Positions 55,536 to 64,000 of a DNA stretch of 64,000 nucleotides are shown here, in pieces. Numbering within the stretch: the stretch's first letter is position 1; each line of letters opens with the position of its first letter. This DNA comes from Podospora bellae-mahoneyi (lineage: Eukaryota > Ascomycota > Sordariomycetes > Sordariales > Podosporaceae), in contig NW_026946360.1 in the NCBI RefSeq assembly GCF_035222275.1, positions 1,077,261-1,141,260 on the forward strand, in the 5' to 3' direction. The translations under genes were made by a program, and so were the position numbers. The notes below the pieces were generated by a model. The model worked only from the letters and a program-made list of their open reading frames with translations. It searched no databases and had not been told where the DNA came from.

Positions 55536-58500
55536 ATGGAACCTTTTATTTATATCTCCCACTTTTAAATTCTTATTTATAAGAAATATAAAGTAACTAT
55601 TCTTATAAATAAAGTACTTACCTATTTTCGTACGTCCTATAAAAACATTATAGTTATAGATAGACCGGATATCGTACGAGAATATAATAATTTACTAGCG
55701 GTCTTTCGAAAATAATAAGACTTTATAAACCTTATACTTTTTCCTATAGTAATTAATTTAATTCCAGAACTAAGGAAGCTTTCTTCTAATAAATTAAAGT
55801 ATAATACTTACGCTTATATCGTACGGACTAAGAGGGCAATATAAGAATATTACCGTACGAAATATAACTAAATTAACCCCAATATAAAAGGAGGAAATAT
55901 TAAAGTAACTTAATAATACTAGGGACTTTAAAAAACTAAAATATATTATTAATATTTTTTTAAAAGTTAATTAATTATTAAATATTTTAAAATATAATTA
56001 ACGGAGCCGGTAACCGGAAATCCCGACCTCGTATAATAAACTTAAAAATAAAAAAAGTAATTTATAGAATTTTATTATACGATTAATTTAATTTTTTAAT
56101 AAATATTAATAATTATTATAGTAAGTAAAAGTCGATTAACTTTAAATCCCTAATTAATTAAAATAAATTAAATATATTACTTTAGGTTTTTAGACCGGTA
56201 AGCCTTATATCGTATAACCCTTTTTAATTTAAATAAAGGATAATTAAACGGTAAAGATTTAGTTACGTTTATAGTCTTTTAAAAAATTTAGAAAAGGATT
56301 AACTAGGTTACTACCGATATAATAGTAAAGTCGTTGTCCGATAAAGTCGGTTACCCCGTTCTATTCGAAATTAATAAAAAAACGATCGATTAAAAGCTTA
56401 ATAAACCTTTTAATAATAATAATTTAATCCTTCGTATAATATAAAAGTACTTTTTTATTTAAAAAAGGATTTTTAAGTATATTTACTATATATAGAGTTA
56501 GGATTAATAGGATCGGTTACTGTACGAATTAAACGTTAGTTAAATTAAAAGTTTAAAAACTATTATATAAATAATATAAGAGTTTTATTACGGTAGTAAT
56601 AAAGCCGGACGAAAGTTATTAAATTAAATACTTATTAATTTCTTTATTAAACTTTTAAATTATCCTTTCCTACGATTATTATACGAAAGTACCTTCCTTT
56701 CTGCCCTAACTACTATAGCCCTAAAGGATAATAAAAAGTAGTATACCCCGTCCGATTTTATATTATTCTTATTTACTATCGTTACTTTCGGTAAAGCTTT
56801 TATTATACGATACTTATTTTACGAATTTACTTAATTAAAAGAAGTAAGTAAAAAGCTTAATTTTTTTAATATCGTTCGCTTTAAAATTTCGAAGTTCCTA
56901 ATTAGGGTTTATTAAAGTAATTACCCTATATTAATAAACTAAGTTTTAGAGGCTCGTACGTATAGTATAATTATTAATAGCTTTACAGTATTTGAAGGTA
57001 AGTTTACGCTTAACGGTACTATTATTATATACTAAAATATTTTTATTATTATTAACGCCTTAACCGAAATAATATATATTTTAATTAATAAAATTAATTA
57101 TACGGTTTAGGACCTAATTTTCTTATTAATATCGGACGTTTTTTTCCCGGAAATTCCTTAAAATAATTTAAAGGATAATATAAGTTAGGATAAAATTAGG
57201 TATTCTTTTCTTTTCGATCTTAATAATATATACTTCCGGCGGTCTTAGAATTAAATTATACGACGTATTACCGAAAATCCTTCCCTTATTTAACTTTAAT
57301 TAAAAAAAAAGGGTAACGGTTATATTTATTATATAACCGAGGCCTAATTATATTTAAACTAAGTAAATAAGCTCCGATCCTTCCTTTTTATCGTAATATA
57401 TTTATTATTAGGATTACCGCCTCGTATAATAAAGCTTTTAAATATAAAGTTCTAAAATATATTAGTTAAAGGGCTTAAAAATATATTTATTTAATATAGT
57501 ATAGTCGTAATTATATTATAGTACTATAAAGGAATAAACTATATTAAATAGTTAAAGGTTATTTACCGTTATTTCCTAAGGGAGTTAAGTATAAACGTCG
57601 TACGATACTTTTAGTTTATTTACCCCTTTTACTTTAATTTATAATATTAGTTTAACGGAGCCTTTATCTTTACTTTATTTTTCTAAAATATAAAATTCGT
57701 ATAGCCGTTTAAGGATATTAAGTTTAAAAGTACCGGCCTAATTATATCCTTTAGTAATTTAAGAAACTAATAGTCGTCCGATAAAGTTAGCTAGGCCCTT
57801 TTATCGTATATAGAACGTTATTTTAGATTTAAAATTAATATTCGGCCTTAGCGTTATATTACCGTAAGTATTACCTATTAATTTTTTATTTATTTTATTT
57901 TAAGGAGTTTAATAAAAAATAAAATAGTATTATCGTCCGATAATTACGACGCGTTTAATTTTAATTGCGATAAGAATAACGAAATTAAAGGCTTTAATCC
58001 TATAATTGCGGCTTAAACCGGTTACTCAGAAAGGGTTATTAAAATAATATATATTAAATATATTAATTAAGGAAGGTTAGGGTATACCGTATAATAATAA
58101 TAGTTTATAAAGCTTAGTTAATTATAGTATTAGCTATTTACCTTTAACTTAAACGATACTTTAACGCTTTAGTAAACTAAAATTAACCTTTTTTAGAACT
58201 AACGTTATACCGTACGATAGGAACGATTCTGGTATTTAGCTAGCTTTAATATTAAAGGCCGTTTCTATTAAATATTTAATAACTTTAATATTAGTTTTAA
58301 AGGTAATTAATATAAAATATTAATTTCCGTCGTATAAGGGTTTAGCCTAATCCTTTATATTATTAGGATAAAAAGTAAAAAAAGTATTATTTTTCTATTC
58401 CCGGCCTATTATATAAAGGATAGGGTTATTATTATTATTTCCCCTTTTATAATATTATAAAAGGATATAGTTTAGCGTTATAAAGAATTAAAGATTAGTT

Positions 58501-60242
58501 ATACGATTTAAAACTCTAAAGAGGTTTCGGTTAATTAAATTATTCTTATAACGTTAAAGGCTTTTTATATTTAAACGTTTAAGACCTTCGTTAATAGATT
58601 TAACGTATAATAATAACTTAATCGGATTATTTTTAATAAGTACTATACTATTTTAAATTTATTATATAAATTTCGATTACTTTTCCGGTAAATCGGCTAA
58701 TATATAGCTTTAATCGGGATATAATTAATCTTCCTAATAGTTACTTTTTTACCTCGGCACTTATTAAAGTTTTATAAGAGTTTATATTTTAATTTATAAA
58801 AAGTAATTATCGTACGGTTTATTATATCCCGGTTAAATATTAAATATTTTATAGTTAAGTATAGAGATTAAGAGGCCGTCCTCCGAGCCCTTAGCTAGTA
58901 AATTAAATTTATCGGTAACCGTAATCCTCGTACGAGAATTATTATTTATTCCCCCTCGATCGATTTTTCTAAAGCTATCTTATACCTACTTAAGTATCCG
59001 GTATACTATAGTAATATAGAAAATAATATTTAAAAAAGTAAAATTATACGAGGGTAAATAAAAAGTAGTAATATTATTATAGTAACGTCTATTTTAAATA
59101 TTAATATTAATATTCTAAATATATAATATATTTTTTATACCGGGCTTTTAAAAATATTAAAAAATTTTATTTAAGAAAGCGGACGAGCCGGGAGAAACGG
59201 AGTAAAAGCTAAATTAATAATTTTTTTTATAAAGAATCGTATAACTAAAAGGTTAATTACCGGAGTTATAAATTTAATATTATTAAAGATAAAGTATTTT
59301 ATATAAAATAGTAATTTATATTATAGGATTATTCTTTCCCGGATAATAGATAGGCGGATAGATAAAGCCGGGTATAAGGAAAGTAAGGAGTTATATAGGT
59401 TATATAAAAAGTAGTTTTTTAATATAGCTTATATAGAGTTTTATTAGGTAAAGGAGGAGGGCTATAAATCGTATCGTACGGTAACCCCGGAGGCTATAAA
59501 TAAAGGGGCTTTCGATATAGTTATTAATAAAGAAAAGTAACGGTAGGTTATTATAAAAAAGCGGAAAAGGAGAAAAAATATTATATAAAATATAAAGGTT
59601 ATAACGAAAGCGTTTTTATAATTATAAGTATATTATATAATTTACTTTTTAAAGTATACCGAGTTTAAAGAGGAATATATACGGTATAAATTCTAGTAAT
59701 CGCCGGCTTATAGATTCTACGGGATTATACGAAATACTTTATAATTAATTAAACTTTTTAATAAATTAAAAAAGCTAGATATATTAAAGGGTTTACTTAA
59801 AAATAAATGGACTTAGAAAAAAAGTATAGAGTTAAGCAATTAGCTTTTAAGGATTAAAGATTTAAATTTAAGTACCGTATAAAAGCTAAACGGGGGTTTT
59901 TAAGGATATAATAAGTGTGGGGTTCCTAAAAAGTTTTACGGGCGGTAAAAACCGTTAAGAGAAAATAAAGGTTCGTTCTATAAGTCTAAGAGAGACTATT
60001 CGTATAGTATAAAATTAATAATAAAGTTAATTATAGCTTAAAAAAGAGGGTTAGGTTAATTTAAGGAGGATATTAAGGTACGTTATTAAAAGTACGGAGT
60101 TACATTAGATAAGAAGGTAGCGGTAGTACGCCGGTTACTCGTACGGGTAAAAGTATCGGATATTAAATATTCTATAATAGCATTAGTTTAGGTTAGGGTA
60201 TAGGAGGAACTTCGTACGAGATATTTAAAGTTAATAGAGTAA
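55536..60242 (+). pseudogene. Telomere-linked RecQ-type helicase (TLH), killed by RIP
   Basis: A single frame runs from ATG 55536 (MEPFIYI) to TAA 60240-60242, 1569 codons including the stop, interrupted only by TAA/TAG stops; I found no frameshift at any landmark checked. Landmarks, all in this frame: the N-terminal finger-like segment with Tyr where C-x2-C and H-x-H residues would be; 'RYSFLFDLNN' near 57198; helicase motif I at 58371-58385 reading K-S-K-K-S where G-S-G-K-S is normal (two Gly codons changed by G-to-A); motif Ia 'ISPFIIL*KDI'; motif II at 58635-58646 reading N-K-Y-Y for a DEAH/DECH-type box; 'TFVNRFN'; and motif VI 'ESGRAGRNG' at 59175-59201, almost unchanged. Known: TLH genes are RecQ-family helicases found next to fungal telomeres. 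It reads toward the telomere. Confidence 0.85.
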
Positions 60243-60510
60243 TTATATTTTTTTTCTTTTTTTTTTTAGAAATATATATATTTTAAAAATTTAAAAACTA
60301 AAAATAAAAATATATATTATTAATTATATATTAAAATAAAAAGAATAATAATAGCTTTATATATATTAAAAAAAGTAATAAAATAAGATAGAAAAATATA
60401 GAAAATATATAACCGCTAAATGTATAAATATTTATTAAAATATATTAAAGTTAAAAATAATAAAAATATATAAATAAAAAGGTATTTAAATAGTTAAATA
60501 AAAATAATAA
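60243..60510. other. AT-rich spacer with poly-T tract
   Basis: A T-rich run at about 60246-60270, then A/T-only sequence grading into degenerate minisatellite units. No gene. Confidence 0.5.
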
Positions 60511-63500
60511 AGCTTTTGAACCGTTATATATAAATAAAAAAGGGCCCGAAGTTTTATATATATATATAAAAAGCCCGAATTAATATATATATATAAAGTA
60601 CCCGAATTAAAATATAAATAATAAGTAATTAAATGATTATATATATATAAAAAATATTTAAAAAGCTTTATATATATAAAAAAGTATTTAAGTAATATAT
60701 AAATATAAAAAGTTATTTAACCGTTATAAGTAAAGTAAAACTAAGATTATTTAATATATATAAAGAAAAGAGTAGCCGAAGTATTATTTATAAATTAAAA
60801 AAATTAATAATTATAAAATATAAAAGGAAAAGTAATTAAATTATTATATATTAATAAAAATAATTAAAATACTATATATATATAAATTAAATAACCGAAT
60901 TACTATATATATTAATAAAGATAACCGAACCGCTAAATATATATAAAAAGAAAATATAGTTATAATATATAAATAAAAAAAATTCGAATTTCCATTTATA
61001 TATAGAAAAGGCGGCCGAACCGCTATATATTATATAATAATAATTAAAGCGGTATAGAAATATATTAAGGCGCCCGAACCGCTATATAATATATAAAAAA
61101 ATAATTAAACCGATATATATATATATAAAGACGCCCGAACCGCTATGTACTATGTAAAAAATAATAATTAAACCGGTATATATATATATAGAGGGTTATA
61201 CTATATAAAAAAAAAACTTAAACCGGTATATATGGATATAGACGCGCCCGAATAGTTATATACTATATAAGAAAAATAATTAAACCGGTATATATATATA
61301 TAAAGAGTTATACTATATAAAGAAAGAATTAAACCGGTATATATATATATAAAGGCGTCCGAACCGCTATATATAATATTAAAAAATAGCCCAACCGCTA
61401 TATATATAGAGAGGCGTACGAACCGCTATATACGATATAAAGAAAATAATTAAACCGGTATATATATATATAGAAGGTTATACTATATAAAAAAAGAATT
61501 AAACCGGTATATATAGATATAGAGGCGGCCGAACCGCTATATACTATGTAAAGAAAATAATTAAACCGGTATATATATATATAGAGGCGCCCGAACCGCT
61601 ATATACTATGTAAAGAAAATAATTAAACCGGTATATATATATATAGAGGATTATACTATAAAAAATAATTAAACCGGTATATATAGATATAGAGGCGGCC
61701 GAACCGCTATATACTATGTAAAGAAAATAATTAAACCGGTATATATATATATAGAGGCGCCCGAACCGCTATATACTATGTAAAGACAATAATTAAACCG
61801 GTATATATATATATAGAGGATTATACTATAAAAAATAATTAAACCGGTATATATATATATAGAGGATTATACTATAAAAGAAAATATAGACCGGTATATA
61901 TAAATATAAAGGCGCCCGAACCGATATATACTATATAAAAGAATAGCTAAACCGGTATATATAAAAATAAAAGGCCGTAAGAACGGCTATATATAAGTAA
62001 AATAACCGTACGAACCGCTATATATATATTAAAAAGGCGCCCGAACCGCTATGTACTATTTAAAAAAAAAGGCGAACCGGTATATATAGATAAAAAAGCG
62101 GCCGAACCGCTAAATATAATATAGACGAATTACCGAATTACTATATATAAATAAAAGAGCGTCCGAAACGCTATATACTATATAAAAGAATAGCCGAACT
62201 AATATATATATATAAAGAGCGCCCGAACCGCTATATATTATATAAAGGTATAGCCGAACCGGTATATATATATAAAAGGTGCCCGAACCGCTATGTACGA
62301 TGTAAAGAAATAGCTAAACCGCTATATATATATATATAGAGGCGCCCGCGCTATGTACGATGTAAAGAAATAGCTAAACCGCTATATATATAGAGGGGCC
62401 CGAACCGCTATATACGATATAAAGAAATAGCCGAACCGCTATATATATAGAGAGGCGCCCGAACCGCTATGTACTATGTAAAAAAGAATTGAACCGGTAT
62501 ATATATATATATATAGAGGCGCCCGAGCCGCTATATACTATGTAAAATAAAAAATTAAAGCGGTATATATATATATAGGCGCCTTGAACCGCTATGTACT
62601 ATGTAAAAAAATTGAACCGGTATATATATATATATATAGAGGCGCCTGAACCGCTATGTACTATGTAAAAAAGAATTGAACCGGTATATATATATATATA
62701 TATAGATGAGCCGCTATATACTATGTAAAATAAAAAAATTAAAGCGGTATATATATATATAGGCGCCCGAACCGCTATATACTATGTAAAAAAAGTAATT
62801 AAATTGGTATATATATATAGAGGCGCCCGAACTGCTATATACTATATAAAAAAAGATAAAAGCGGTATATATATATATAGAGACGCCCGAACCGCTATAT
62901 ACTATATAAAGAAATAGCCGAACCGCTATATAAATGTAAAGGCGCCCGAACCGCTATATACGATGTAAAAAAAATAGTTAAACCGCTGTATATATATAGA
63001 GAGGCGCCCGAACCGCTATATACGATGTAAAGAAATAGCTAAACCGCTATATATATATAGAGGCGCCCGAACCGTTATATAGTATATAAAAAATAATTTA
63101 ACCGCGATATATAAAAAAAGGTTCCCGTAGTATTATATACTATATAAGAAAGTAGCTAAATCGGTATATATATAAATCAAACGCTTTAAGAACGGGTATA
63201 TAAAAGTAAGATGAGCGTACGAACCGCTATATATATATTAAAAAGGCGCCCGAACCGCTATGTACTTTTTAAAAAAAAAGCTGAACCGGTATATATAAAG
63301 AAGAAAGCGGCCGAACCGCTATATATAATATAAACGAATAACCGAAGTAATATATATATATAAGAAAGGGGTTAAACCGCTATATATATTATAGACGAAT
63401 AAGCGAAGTAATATATATATATAAAAGAGCGCCGGAATCGCTATATACTATATATAAAAATAGCCGAATTAGTATATATATATAGAAAGGCGTCCGAACC

Positions 63501-63950
63501 GCTATATATATATGGAGGCGCCCGAACCGCTATGTACGATATAAAGAAATAGCCGAACCGCTATATATATAGAGAGGCGGCCGAACCGCTATGTACGATG
63601 TAAAGAAAGAAATTAAAGCGGTATATATATATATAAAGGCGCCCGAACCGCTATATATTATAGAAAAAGAAATTAAAGCGGTATATATATATATAAAGGC
63701 GCCCGAACCGCTATATATTATAAAAAAAAAGAAATTAAAGCGGTATATATATATATACAGAGGGGCCCGAACCGCTATATATTATGTAAAAAATAATTAA
63801 AGCGGTATATATATATATAGAGGGCCCGAACCGCTATGTACGATGTAAAAAAAATAGCTAAACCGCTATATATATATAGAGATGGGCCCGAACCGCTATG
63901 TACGATGTAAAAGAAATAAGCTTAACCGCTATATATATGGTATCATGTGA
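60511..63950 (+). repeat. Terminal subtelomeric 62-bp minisatellite array
   Basis: Roughly 45-50 units of about 62 bp. A typical unit joins 'GGCGCCCGAACCGCTATATA', 'CTATGTAAAGAAAATAATTA' and 'AACCGGTATATATATATATA'. Units from 60511 to about 61000 are strongly AT-shifted; from about 61000 to 63950 they are regular. Length variation comes mainly from the TA run. Apparent open frames inside (for example 63591-63800) are by-products of the repeat. Confidence 0.9.
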
Positions 63951-63956
63951 AAGGGA

Positions 63957-64000
63957 GGTTAGGGGTTAGGGTTAGGGTTAGGGTTAGGTTAGGGTTAGGG
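63957..64000 (+). repeat. Telomere, TTAGGG repeats
   Basis: G-rich strand running 5' to 3' to the window end, so this is a right chromosome end. It includes variant units TTAGGGG (first) and TTAGG (near 63985). Confidence 0.97.

Noticed and set aside
63591-63800. 69-codon open frame inside the terminal minisatellite
   Set aside because: Its protein is simply the 62-bp repeat translated (recurring AVYIYIKAPEPLYII), so it is a by-product of the array.
26430-64000. CRISPR-like array
   Set aside because: The regular repeats are AT-rich minisatellites without unique spacers, in a eukaryotic subtelomere.

Overview
The window is the right end of a filamentous-fungus chromosome. It finishes in a run of the canonical telomere repeat TTAGGG (about 63957-64000). 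The genes point to a Pezizomycotina ascomycete: 52-66 nt introns with GTNNGT donors and CTRAY branch sites, BCS1-like AAA ATPases, a fungal TRP channel, GH128 and SET-domain genes. Beyond about 26.2 kb almost every repeat is saturated with C-to-T and G-to-A transitions, the signature of repeat-induced point mutation (RIP). I cannot name the species.

Gene-rich part (1-26.1 kb, balanced composition): a partial HSL-type esterase (-), an APH-like kinase fold (+), a BCS1-like AAA ATPase (+), a Yvc1-like TRP channel (-), a secreted GH128-like protein (+), a short-chain dehydrogenase (-), a PNPOx-fold protein with a C-terminal membrane anchor (-), a disordered C2H2 zinc-finger protein (+), a SET-domain protein (+), a secreted FAD-linked oxidase with an apparent GT-GG intron (+), a secreted GDPD-type phosphodiesterase (+), a decayed BCS1-like pseudogene (+) and a membrane-anchored aspartic-protease-like protein (+). 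This is not an obvious metabolic cluster. Three intact reading frames lack residues normally essential for catalysis: the APH-like protein, the GH128-like protein and the aspartic protease.

Repeat part (26.2-64 kb, very AT-rich): LTR fragments; an inverted repeat with arms of about 840 bp; an interstitial island of a 62-bp subtelomeric minisatellite with an exact 368-bp higher-order period; a seven-copy 202-bp tandem array; and three Gypsy/chromovirus retrotransposons nested inside one another. Each insertion is proven by matching 5-bp target duplications: 31387-54539 (AAAAG), 37437-52927 (AAATA) and 39852-47592 (AACCG). The innermost copy is the least mutated and shows gag, protease, RT, RNase H, integrase and a chromodomain. 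After pol, all three elements carry two 70-nt antisense tRNA-like modules exactly or nearly 200 bp apart. Between these and the 3' LTR lies an antisense gene encoding a Cys-cluster plus coiled-coil protein, with a recognisable intron in the youngest copy. This antisense cargo is my main candidate for something not previously described.

Telomere-proximal to the nest lies a RIP-killed telomere-linked RecQ helicase. It can be read in one unbroken frame for 4.7 kb (55536-60242). After it come about 3.4 kb of 62-bp minisatellite and the telomere.
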